From assembly GCF_000143415.4 (NCBI RefSeq), contig NW_003314288.1:1134239-1198238 (forward strand): a stretch of 64,000 nt of DNA. The letters run 5' to 3'. The notes beneath the pieces were generated by a model that had not been told where the DNA came from, did no database searches, and was given only the letters and a program-made list of their open reading frames with translations. A program made the translations under genes and the position numbers. This DNA comes from Selaginella moellendorffii (Eukaryota > Streptophyta > Lycopodiopsida > Selaginellales > Selaginellaceae). Below are positions 55,048-64,000 of this stretch, in pieces (positions within the stretch are counted from its first letter, which is position 1; each line of letters opens with the position of its first letter).

Positions 55048-56976
55048 CTAATGTAGCGAAGTGTTTCGTTGGATATCAGAGATGAGCACGTATGGAGCCG
55101 AGCTCTCCTCGGACAAGTCCGTGGCAACCTCGGCTGCCTGGGCCGCTCCTCGGGCATCCCTCTGGACTTTGCAAGCAGCAAGAAGCGTGTCCCAGGCCAC
55201 GAGATCCGGCACAAACGGCATGGTGGCGATGAGCTCCTCGGCAGCTTCCAGCTTCCCGGAGCGCGCGAGGATGTCTACCATGCACGAGTAGTGAACCCGT
55301 GATGGGTTCAATCCAAAGTCGTTTTGCATCGACACGAACAGGCTCCAGCCTTGCTCCAGCTTCCCAACGTGGCTGCAAGCAGCGAGAATGCTCATGAACG
55401 CAATGTCGTTGGAGCTGATGCCCTCCACGGCCATGCATTTGAAAAGCTCCATGGCCCTAGCGCTGTGTCCGCACTGGGCATGCGCTGCAACAATCGCATT
55501 CCACGATACCAAGTCCCTTTGGGGCATTGTGCTGAAGAACTTCCGCGCTTCAACCATATGGCCTCGCTGGGCATATGCCGCCACCATGGACGTCCATGAA
55601 ACTATGTCCTGCTTGGGCATCCCATAGAGTATCAACTTGGCTTCGTATACATGTCCGTTGCTAGCAAAGGCCTTCTCGATCGTGTTCCAGGATATCAAGT
55701 CTCGCTCTGGCATGGTATCAAACAACTCCTTGGCATTCACAAGATACCCTTGTTGGGCATATGCGTCAATCATACAGTTGTATGTCGCTACATCTCTATC
55801 CCTCTCACTCATCCGATCGAAGATGCTCTTGGATTCCTCAACATAACCTCTCTGGGCATACCCATTCAAGAGGAGATTCCAAGACACAACGTCTCGCTCC
55901 TCCATCCCTTCAAACAGTGCTCTCGCTTCCTTGAGGTAATTGTTTTGGATGTAAGCCGAGATCAAAGCGTTATAAGACACGATGTTTCTCGGCCGAGGCA
56001 TCATCTCGAACACGTTTCTAGCAGCGTCAGGATCGCTATTTTGGCCATAAGCAGTGATCATACAGTTCCAGGCCACGACATCCTTGTTGGGCATTTTGTC
56101 AAAGAGATTCTCGGCCTCACGAATATTACCTCTTTGTGAATATCCCCCCACCATGGTCGTCCAAGACACCACCGTCCTCTGCGGCATCTTTTCGAAGAGG
56201 TATCTGGCCTCCTCCATTTGCCCGTCTTGGACATGGCCTTGTATCATAGACGACCACGTCACAACATTCCTTTCGGGCATTCGCGTAAACAAAGCCTTGG
56301 CCTTCTCGAGATCCCCATTCGCGACATAAGCTTGGATCATGGCCGTCCACGCCACTACATCGCGCTCCTCCTTTATGTTCTCAAACAAAGCCTCGGCTTC
56401 TTCCACATGCCCTTTCCTGGAAAATGCTGTGACGAGGGCAGTCTGCGCGACGATCGTCTTCACGGGCATCCGATCAAACCAATCCTTGGCAGAAGCTATA
56501 TTTCCACTGCGGATGCAAAGCGTGATCATCACATTCCAAGAGATCTCGTTCTTCTCTGGAGCCAATTCGAAAATCTCTCGCGCTTTATCAAGATGCCCAT
56601 TTTCGGCATATGCCGTGACGATCGAGTTCCACGTCGAGGCATCTCGCCGGAGCATCCCATCGAACGTTCTGCGCGCTCGATCTAGATCTTTCGCCTGTGC
56701 GTAGGCCTGGATCATGATGTTGGAGGAGAAGAGCTTAGGATTCTCTATGGATTCGAAGATTGCGCGGGCGTCATCGACGCTGCCGCATTTGCCATACATC
56801 TGGACAAGCAGATTCGCGAGGTATTTGTTGCGGCGGTGCTCGCTCTGCGCAATGCGGGCGTGGATTTGCCTCCCCTGTGACAGATCCCGGCAGTTCTTGA
56901 GCAGTGCTCCCCAGGAGAGCAAGCAATCCTCTGAGGTGTCTGTGGAAATCACGAAATTGGGGAAGAGCAATGCCAT
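55048..56976 (-). CDS. PPR protein, right-arm copy, 642 residues
   Basis: Intact counterpart of the left-arm gene. The N-terminus (MALLFPNFVISTDTSEDCLLSWGALLKNC) is followed by QGRQIHARIA and then about sixteen contiguous repeats of about 31 residues (FSSNIMIQAYAQAKDLDRARRTFDGM and similar), a longer P-type repeat (MELFKCMAVEGISSNDIAFMSILAACSHVG) and a partial E motif ending YVLISDIQRNTSLH. No DYW. No introns. The short-repeat architecture resembles the 38788-41808 gene. Predicted organellar RNA-binding protein. This is the only uninterrupted copy of the pair. Confidence 0.92.
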   Translation of the reverse strand: MALLFPNFVISTDTSEDCLLSWGALLKNCRDLSQGRQIHARIAQSEHRRNKYLANLLVQMYGKCGSVDDARAIFESIENPKLFSSNIMIQAYAQAKDLDRARRTFDGMLRRDASTWNSIVTAYAENGHLDKAREIFELAPEKNEISWNVMITLCIRSGNIASAKDWFDRMPVKTIVAQTALVTAFSRKGHVEEAEALFENIKEERDVVAWTAMIQAYVANGDLEKAKALFTRMPERNVVTWSSMIQGHVQDGQMEEARYLFEKMPQRTVVSWTTMVGGYSQRGNIREAENLFDKMPNKDVVAWNCMITAYGQNSDPDAARNVFEMMPRPRNIVSYNALISAYIQNNYLKEARALFEGMEERDVVSWNLLLNGYAQRGYVEESKSIFDRMSERDRDVATYNCMIDAYAQQGYLVNAKELFDTMPERDLISWNTIEKAFASNGHVYEAKLILYGMPKQDIVSWTSMVAAYAQRGHMVEARKFFSTMPQRDLVSWNAIVAAHAQCGHSARAMELFKCMAVEGISSNDIAFMSILAACSHVGKLEQGWSLFVSMQNDFGLNPSRVHYSCMVDILARSGKLEAAEELIATMPFVPDLVAWDTLLAACKVQRDARGAAQAAEVATDLSEESSAPYVLISDIQRNTSLH

Positions 56977-57526
56977 AAACTTTGCTGGATCTCACACGCA
57001 TTCGCGAGGTATTCCTTGCAAGAATCCGGGCGCGACCTCCACAGTTCTTGAGAATCCTGGACGGAGAAAGAACATTCCAATCTAGCTTGGAGATCACGGC
57101 TAAGAAGAAGAAGATAATCCATCTTACATAATATCTATACTGGATTAGTAAACAGAAGTCATAAAGGTCAAGTACAAGAGACTTGTTATAATGAAACTTC
57201 AAACAATTAAACACTGAATAGAGGAAATTGCTAAGCCAAAGTCCACCAAGATCATTGCATTTATACTATTTACGACTCCAGCAAAAACAAACATAAACTA
57301 CTCATCCTCCATTAATTCTATATTGCATGTTATGAAAGAGAGTAGAGAAGAGAGAATAGGAGGACTTTCGTTATTTGTTGGTGATAGAGAAGCACAAGAA
57401 ATAGAACTCCTATTATCCATAAATGTCAAAAGAGCATAAGAATATTTTTTAGTATGTTATTGACATTTGGCACAAGTTCCAGTGTTATATCCCCATCCAT
57501 GACATTCCTTACATCATGAACAATTG
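56977..57526. other. Upstream region of right-arm PPR gene
   Basis: No gene; inverted match of 27477-28051, here with only one copy of the ATGGATGGGGA unit. Confidence 0.4.
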
Positions 57527-58888
57527 TGTTATGACATGGCATGAAAAGTCAACAATTTAATCTTTTTAAACTAGACTACACTTCCTCTTGAGGTTCCTCA
57601 TTGCCCAACCACCCCTGAACTACCTCAAAAGCTCACCACTCCACGGTGAGTTCTAAGGTAGGTTAAGCTTTTTACCTTAACATGCCTTCATAAACCCTTG
57701 AGCTTGATTGATGTTGACCATGTGGTCAAAATTGGCACTTAACAATTCTTCCCTTCAACAAAGTCTTTGTCCCAAGGATGAGTTGTATTGGTGATCACCT
57801 TTTTTGGGGAACCCTACTCAAGCTCTTAATCCATCTTCCACAGCCATATATATTAAGGAAGCATTGGGCCTATCACTCCGAGATAGTACAACTTTCAACT
57901 GACTAACATAAAATATTAGATGAATTTTCACCCTAGCTGGCAGCCGCACCCGATAAGCCACCTTACCAATGCGCTCCAGCACTTTATATAAACCAGTATA
58001 CTGATGAGAAAGTTTATCACTCTTCCCATTCTGTAAAAGGCATTAAGGTGTTCTGCTGCTCACTTGACGGAAAGATCCCTTGCACAAAGACGAGATCACC
58101 CACATTATATTCCCGGAATTGGCAATACTCATGAGTAAACTTCTCCGCTCTATCCTGAGCTGCTTGCAAATTCCATTTGCACACTATCAAAATCTCATCA
58201 AGTTTCGTGGCTAGATCAGTCACCTCTGAATTAAGCTTTTCTTGAACATCCTTATTCAAATGCAATTCCAACTCCACTATTGTTCAAAGATGCCTTCCAA
58301 ACATGGCAAAGTAAGGACTTAGTTTGGTTCCACTCTATTGGCTATTGTTGTAGGGAAATTGCACCAACGAAAGATATAAATCCCATTGTTTCTGCCTTTA
58401 ACCAATGCTACAGCGTAGTATATCCTCCACCACCTGATTCACATGCTCGATTTGCCTATTTGTCTGAGGATGATCTCCACTCGAGAGTTTTAGAGTCACT
58501 TGCATAACTTTTGCAAAGCTCTTCCAAAATCCACTAGTGAACTTTGAATCTCGATTACTAACGATGTCCTCTGGCAAACCAAAATCAGGAAAAACCTTCT
58601 CCAAGAAGACCACAACTAAATCTAAGGTAATGACACTTTTCCGAAGATCCAACAACCACATATACTTCATCAAACGATCCACTATAACCTATACTTGCTC
58701 CTTTTGCCTCTGTGTTCGTGGCAAACAAGTGATGAAGTCTATAGAAATACTACACCAAGGGCTCTAAGGAATAAGTAAAGGTTGCAAAAGTCCCCCCGAC
58801 TTCTCCTGTGGCACCTTTACATGTTGATAGAGCTCACATAATTTACAGTACTCGAGGATATTAGCCTTCATATTCCTCCAATAGAAAT
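57527..58888 (-). mobile_element. Ty3/gypsy copy C, truncated
   Basis: Reads on the minus strand: part of integrase (LRKSVITLDLVVVFLEKVF, SNRDSKFTSGFW, about 58400-58690), the GPY region (about 57880-58010) and the 3' LTR (about 57535-57745). It corresponds to the last 1.3 kb of copy B and is the outer end of the right arm. The rest is cut off by a chromovirus LTR at 58889. Many C-to-T type stops. Confidence 0.8.
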
Positions 58889-60407
58889 TGTCATATTGTA
58901 AGCCACAAATTTTTCCTTTCCAATTTGCCAGCTTACCTCGTCTATCCGGCCAACTCTACCTTGGCTTGTGCTAAGTTCCCTCACCAAGGTTCTCGCCTAT
59001 GGTACCAACTCCTACTTGGTCCTACTTGGTTTCAGCTACTCACTGCACGAGCAACGGAGTGTTAGCCATCCATCTACGGATTCCCAAATCTCTCCCAATC
59101 CCCCTCCCCGGGTTAGATTGGACTTAAGGTTCGGCTACACTCCCCGCAGGCACAAGCAGCCAAGCACACCAAGCCTCCAGATTCCTAACACCCCTTGGTA
59201 CCACAAGACTTGATCATGGGACCCTCTAAATCCCAAGCCTTGGGTGCAACGCTTGCTTCGGGACGTCGGGGCGAAACACCATGGCTTAACGGCCCAGTAT
59301 GGGTACCTCTACCCCCCCACTTCCATCCCAAAGGGAAGGCCCAAGCCCCTAGGAAGGGCGAAGACCAATGAGCCACAAGGTACTCAAGTGGGGCACCACT
59401 CCACATGAGCCGGGAGCACCACAGTCGGTTTCCCTTTCGGGAGTGGGAGCTGCTCTTGAGCACTTCCCTAGGTGGCCCCTTTGGCCCCACCCAAGCCCAT
59501 GCTCACTCCCACCCAAGGCCCCTCGGCCCCAGTGTCAACCTCAAGTCAGTTTGGAAGCACCACTGGAGAGTTCCATCAAGACTGGTTCCTGGACCTCCCT
59601 ATCCCTACTATACTTTTGGAACCCCCTGCAGCCCCCCCCTGGGAGACGCACACTTTGGGCTTTCACCCATTGAGCTGTCTTAGTATTTGGACTTAGTCTC
59701 ATAATTGATCTCGGACTCGATCTCAAACCCGACTTCAGACTCGGTCTCGGACTCGATTTCGGACTCGATCTCGGACTCGACTTTGGACTCAACCTCGGAC
59801 TCGGTCTCGGACCCGATTTGGATCTCGGACTCTGTCTCGAACTCGTTCTCGAACTCGGTCTCGAACTCGGTCTCCGATTCGGCCTCGGCTCGATCCCGGA
59901 CTCTATCTCAAACTCAGTCTCTGAGTTGGTCTTGGACTCAATTTTCGACTCGGTCTCATCCGATGAACTCTTTGTCATTTCGGTCATGCTTTCGGGGATC
60001 TTTTAGCCTACGACATCACGGGGAGTCGGTTCCTTACAACTCCACCACCCATAGAAGAAGTTCGATGCCCACATTGAACGTCTCTTTTTATCCTACGACT
60101 TGTTGACCATATCTCTGGGGGCATCCCCCCACTTAGCGGTGTGCCTAAGTTAGCCTCCCCGGCCAAGAGCTCATGACAACGGAGCATAGGTGTCCCTATA
60201 CTCCTCACCTCACCACGCCTTAGTATAGGGTCGGGATTTGAACCCAGCCTTGCTTTACTAGGGGGTTGGGACTTGAACCCAACCTCCGTAAAATATGTCT
60301 ATGGATTCGACATCCCCACAGGGAGTCGGGCGTAGTGCCCTACGCCTGGTCGACCTAGTTAACCCATGCTAATTAGCTTACCTTCGGCGCGCCTTTGGGT
60401 CCCAACA
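58889..60407 (-). repeat. Probable long 3' LTR of chromovirus
   Basis: On the minus strand the segment starts TGTTGGGACCCAAAGG directly after a purine-rich AGCAAGAGGCATA and ends CAATATGACA exactly where gypsy copy C is interrupted. TGT...ACA termini and position after the chromodomain frame support an LTR of about 1.5 kb. It is GC-rich and non-coding. No second LTR is in the window, so the call rests on position and termini. Confidence 0.5.
59701..59960 (+). repeat. 12-bp CTCGGACTCGAT minisatellite
   Basis: About twenty imperfect units such as TCGGACTCGATC and TCGGTCTCGGAC, inside the presumed LTR. In frame it would read Ser-Asp-Ser-Ile/Val repeats, but no start or context supports translation. 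Confidence 0.85.
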
Positions 60408-60835
60408 TATGCCTCTTGCTCAACTTCGCAAATTGATATTTTTAATTGAACTTTGCATAAGTACATAGAGTTCTGCCTTGCAGAAATTCGTCCACTAGAT
60501 CTCGCGCGTTCGCTAGGTTCTCCTCCGGTTCCCATGTTGCTTCGCAATGTGGAAATCCTTTCCACTTCACATGGAACTCTCTCACCTTGCGTCCTTGTCG
60601 CTTGCTCTTGTGCGCATTGAGGATGGCCTCGACTTCGTATTCTTCTTCCCCTTGGATAACCTCAGGTAAAGGTCTCACTTGGTCCTTGCAAAGCGGATCC
60701 TCAAAGTACGGCTTGAGTAAGTTCACGTGGAACACTGGGTGCATCTTCCCCATCTTTCGAGGAAGTCAGAGTCGGTAAGCCACTTTACCGATTCGTGCCT
60801 CAATCTCGTAAGGCCCCGCGAACCTGCTTACGAAA

Positions 60836-60875
60836 CTCAAGATCAATTCATTTATAGGAATACATGCATTTTTAC
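60836..60875 (-). other. 40-nt intron-like insertion in GPY module
   Basis: Minus strand: CCCAAAG | GTAAAAATGC ... TTGATCTTGAG | TTTCGTAAGC. Excision restores the frame from RKLTQ into FVSRFAGPYE. GT-AG ends. Confidence 0.5.
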
Positions 60876-61293
60876 CTTTGGGTCAACTTTCGGCTGATCC
60901 CACATGGTAGCCTGAGGTTCTTGGTGTTCAGCCACACCTTCTCCCCAGCTTGGAACTCTACATCCCGACGCTTCTGGTTTGCGTATTTGGTTTGCCTTTG
61001 TTGAGCCCGTTCCAAGGAATCCCTCACTAGATTCCAAATGCTGAGTCTTTCCGCCGTGAATGCCTCCACTGCAGGTAACTCTCCATGATACTCGGCTACG
61101 CCGAGTTCCACAGGACCTTCAATAGCTCGCCCATTGATGACTTCCCATGGACTCACCCTGATACTCGAATATGGTGAGTTGTTATAACACATTTCCGCAA
61201 GTCCCAAATGACTTACCCAATCAGTCTGGTCTCCCGAGACATAGCATCGCAAATAATCCTCAAGCTGCCTATTCACCCTTTCCGTTTGTCCGT

Positions 61294-61339
61294 CTATCAA
61301 GAAGTGTTAGTGCCAACAAACTTGACTAATACCCCATAC
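61294..61339 (-). other. 46-nt intron-like insertion in integrase
   Basis: Minus strand: CACAGACAG | GTATGGGG ... CACTAACACTTCTTGATAG | ACGGACAAACG. Excision joins HPQT to DGQTERV in frame. It has GT-AG ends and a CTAAC branch-point-like motif near the 3' end. Confidence 0.6.
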
Positions 61340-61990
61340 CTGTCTGTGGGTGATAGGCTGTGCTGAATTTCAACTTAGTGCGATATTGTTCCAGGAGAGT
61401 CCTCCAGAACCTATTGGTGAAGATCTTATCTCGATCTGAGATGATCTCTTCCGGTCTTCCCTGCACTCGAACCACTTGTTCGAAGAACAGCTTCGCCACA
61501 CCTTCCGCATCCACCTCCATTGTGGTGGGTATAAAATGTGCCATTTTCGAGAATCGGTCCACCACCACGAATATCACATCAAACCCCTCGCTTAGGGGAA
61601 TTCCCGTGATGAAGTCCATCGTAAGACACTTCCACAGACGATCTGGAATTGGGATGCTTTGCAACAAGCCCCCACTAGCCTTAGTCACGGCTTTGACCTG
61701 CTGACATGTTGGACATGTCTTTACATAGTTTTGGACGTCCTTAGCCATATCTGGCCAATGGTACTTCCTCTTGAGTAAACCCATCGTCTTGGGCACTCCG
61801 TCGTGTCCTGCAAGAGGTCCGTCATGACACTCTTCTAAGGCTACCTTCCTTAGTTCCCCTTCTGGAACATACACCCTCGTTTGCTTGTAATAAAGCTCTA
61901 TTTCGTTAAAGTGGGAATTGTCATTATCCCACTTGTAAAATAAGGTTTCCAAACCTTTATATAGTATATAAATATAACAAAATTCAACTG

Positions 61991-62334
61991 CATTGAGGCA
62001 CATGCCATTTTATTTTAAACAAGGAAATGTCTACTCAATCACTTCTCCTCCCCCTGCCACTGCTTCACCTCTCTCTTCTCCTTGTCATCGTCGTCCAATT
62101 TCTTTCCATCCTTTTAATATTGGCTCAGTTGCTCCGAGTCTAGGTGGAGCCCAAGTCCCCATTCAATCTTTACTTTCCCCTTATTAATAAAACAACTTCG
62201 TAGACTTCCAATAACATGCTGTAACACTTTTAGTATAATGCAAATCCTCTCAAAGAATTGTCCTTTAATATTAATACAATGGCATGGAACCCCATGCCAT
62301 AATAAGTTACATTTTTAAATAAATACATGCCATC
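61991..62334. other. Spacer with perfect 9-bp palindrome
   Basis: No gene. ATGGCATGG (62279-62287) and CCATGCCAT (62292-62300) form a perfect inverted repeat around AACC. CATGCCAT words also occur near 62006, 62326 and 63370. Confidence 0.5.
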
Positions 62335-64000
62335 TCAGACTATTATTTTTTGCCTCCAACGCCTATACAATAATCTTGGAATTTCATCACTCTCCACACT
62401 ATCAGGATTTAAACCCAATAGTAATGCCATCTCTTCTCTAATACGTCCACGCTCATGTTCAGTGGTCGAAGAACCCATCCGGTTGAGCAGATTATGGAGA
62501 TGCGGATAGTGCTTGGCTAGACAATATACATGCCATAAATGATGACTGGTGTCTGTCCGATCAAATGGCTCCTGAGATACCGTTCCATCTGCCATTTGGT
62601 TGATTTCTGCAGCCACCTCCTGGACTGGCCGGTTCTCTATCACCATCGCTCCAAGCCGTTTTGCAAGGACCCCCAGAACATACGGTTTCTTCTCCCTAGT
62701 TTCCATACTGCAAGAGATGGGGTGCACTGCATATGTGTGCGTGTTCGCTGCAGTTTTAATCGACGAGTCATCGATGATGAGGATTTCACTTGACCTAGCA
62801 GTCCGGTTCATCACTACAGCTTCTGGCTTGACGAAGATGGGCTTGCTACCCCTCACATGGACCATAGTCAAGCAATCCTCCTGCGTTAGGAGAAAGTCAA
62901 ATGGTAATATTACTCGCGTCTGATCGTGCATCATCTGTAGCAACGTTAATGCATTGTGGCGCATCATGGATGTCCAAACTCCCAATTGCAAATTGAACCT
63001 GGCCCTCTATTTTAAGTGTCGCATGGTCATTATTAGATCCTGCAGTTTCTCCCGTGTGATTAATGTGAATCTGTCTCTTTTGACCAACTTGCGACCGCAG
63101 GCTTTGGAGGGTGCAGTGACATTCGAGGACGAGCCACGCTCATGGGAGAAAAGGACACCGTTCAGATCAAAAACGATACAGTACCTTCGCCGTGACTCTG
63201 AAATGAAATGCGTCAGCATAAAAAATGGTACAAGTCAATTTTACCATCTACAATATTAGCGAATGGTGCTCCCGATGGTCGTTGAGAGGGTTTTGGTCGA
63301 GGAAACGTGAAGGGCGGAAATACTCTCCTCTGCAATGTGGGGTCAATCGCATCCAATGGCATGTGGGCACATGCCATTTCAGCTGTAGACTCTGGTACAA
63401 CTGGCTCAACAGTGGCATGGGGTGGTTCCGATGGCGTGTGATCATATGCCATTTCAGCTGGTGCCTCCGTTGGCAAAGTGGACATGACCGAACAGGCAAC
63501 AGAGGCGGTGTAGGGAGGTTCCAATGGCGCGTAGTCAGACGATTAGGCACACGTTGAGTCCGTTGGAAATGAGGACACGACCGGCTCGGCGGCTGGGGCG
63601 GCCTCATGTGGGTCCAATGGCGCCTGGTCACCGTCAGTTGGATACGTGGACAAGATTGACTCAGTGGTATGGGCAGCATCAAGTGGAGCGTGGTCAGCTT
63701 GCTTGGCGTTGATATGGATAGTAGCCTCCACCAGCTCTGATGACTCTTGCAGGCAAGTAGAGTCCATTGGCAGATCCATATGCATGTCCAAATATCTCCC
63801 TTCGATTGAGATGGTATCCTCCCTACTGGCTACTAAAAACAAACTCATTAGCACATTGAATCGACTATACTGTATTTACCATCAACTGCTATTGAGGAAC
63901 TAGGATCGATATCACTTGGGCGCACTGCTGATTCTGAAGGATTGGACATACGTTTCGACCCTTGCTTGGCACTATCCTTCCTCGACACTAAAGGCTAGAG
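62335..64000 (-). pseudogene. FCP1/NIF-type phosphatase-like gene, two stops, partial
   Basis: Runs off the right edge. Exons on the minus strand: up to 63880; 63832-63245; 63197-62335. The introns at 63833-63879 and 63198-63244 are GT-AG and 47 nt each. The N-terminal half is a Pro/Thr/Glu-rich region of repeated units (YPTDGDQAPLDPHEAAP; EPVVPESTAEMA). The C-terminal half resembles the FCP1/NIF HAD phosphatase domain: YCIVFDLNGVLFSH (motif I, with Asn where the second catalytic Asp is usual), LGVWTSM (motif II), FVKPEAVV (Lys) and ILIIDDSSIKTA (motif IV). In-frame stops at about 63540 (TAA) and 62986 (TAG) break it. FCP1-type enzymes dephosphorylate the RNA polymerase II tail; this protein may be inactive or transposon-borne. 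Confidence 0.6.

Larger units (their letters stand above)
53752..58888 (-). repeat. Right arm of inverted duplication
   Basis: Reverse complement of 26127-31277. The inner edge lies at GCCTTCGTCGAGAC in germin module 3. The outer edge is cut by a chromovirus LTR at 58889, so the original arm may have been longer. Confidence 0.88.
60442..61990 (-). pseudogene. Chromovirus pol fragment: integrase and chromodomain
   Basis: Ty3/gypsy chromovirus. From about 61900: YYKQTRVYVPEGELR, HHCC finger (ECHDGPLAGH...CPTCQQ), integrase triad (TMDFITG, SDRDKIF, GQTERV), the [17 protein letters not shown] module and a chromodomain (YEVEAILNAH...FHVKWKGF...TWEPEENL, about 60470-60660) that targets insertion to marked chromatin. 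Two GT-AG insertions (61294-61339, 46 nt; 60836-60875, 40 nt) interrupt the frame exactly inside conserved motifs. A TGA at 60766-60768 interrupts the GPY region. Everything before integrase is missing; similarity fades near 61900-61990. Confidence 0.82.

Noticed and set aside
26127-58888. Bacterial composite transposon or integron reading of the inverted arms
   Set aside because: Arms contain plant PPR and germin genes and retrotransposon parts, no bacterial transposase.
59368-59696. Pro-rich frames in the chromovirus LTR region
   Set aside because: GC-rich non-coding LTR sequence gives open frames by composition; three frames are open at once.
1-64000. tRNA, rRNA and snRNA genes
   Set aside because: Only primer-binding-site fragments resembling initiator tRNA-Met were seen; no full RNA gene could be supported by eye.

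Overview
The window looks like nuclear DNA of a land plant, most probably a lycophyte close to Selaginella. The reasons are intronless PPR genes, one with a C-terminal DYW-type domain; germin-like genes; a DnaJ gene whose seven introns are only 49-62 nt; and dense Ty3/gypsy, PIF/Harbinger and Ty1/copia debris. The genus is an inference from gene style. One assembly gap of 241 N lies at 21301-21541.

Layout. 1-2890: decayed Ty3/gypsy remnants. 3283-5686: PPR-DYW gene with an internal 333-bp triplication and two frameshifts. 6090-27476: retrotransposon-rich block. It holds gypsy copy A (minus, 6205-10889), a young and almost intact gypsy element (11484-16471, 174-bp LTRs, possible -1 gag/pol frameshift site), a PIF/Harbinger element with exact 16-bp terminal inverted repeats (16591-18489), an RRP5-like pseudogene with short introns (20040-22411), and gypsy copy B (22458-27476).

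26127-31277 and 53752-58888 are the two arms of an inverted duplication of about 5.1 kb separated by about 22.5 kb. Each arm carries the tail of a gypsy element, a PPR gene, a germin-like gene that converges on it, and a second, broken germin. The left PPR copy has lost one base; the right one is open.

The spacer between the arms holds a decayed ORF of unknown family, a TA-rich microsatellite, several germin fragments, a small secreted DUF26/Gnk2-like protein (38284-38652), two head-to-head PPR genes (38788-41808 minus, 41872-44493 plus), a DNAJC9/ATJ6-like DnaJ gene (44512-45786), and an 80-residue secreted peptide gene with three perfect 14-residue Cys/Trp/Tyr repeats (52497-52739) plus its decayed paralogue (46975-47229). 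A module made of the DnaJ 3' tail plus a germin 5' end occurs three times (45745, 47905, 53365), which records the duplication history.

58889-61990 is a truncated chromovirus (long LTR, integrase, chromodomain) inserted into gypsy copy C, with two GT-AG intron-like insertions in its pol. 62335-64000 is an FCP1/NIF-type phosphatase-like gene with 47-nt introns and two in-frame stops; it runs off the window.

Functionally the living genes point to organelle RNA processing (PPR proteins), cell-wall or apoplast proteins (germins, DUF26, the Cys-rich peptide) and nuclear chaperoning (DnaJ). Nothing suggests that they form one pathway. The organising theme is duplication and transposon-driven turnover.
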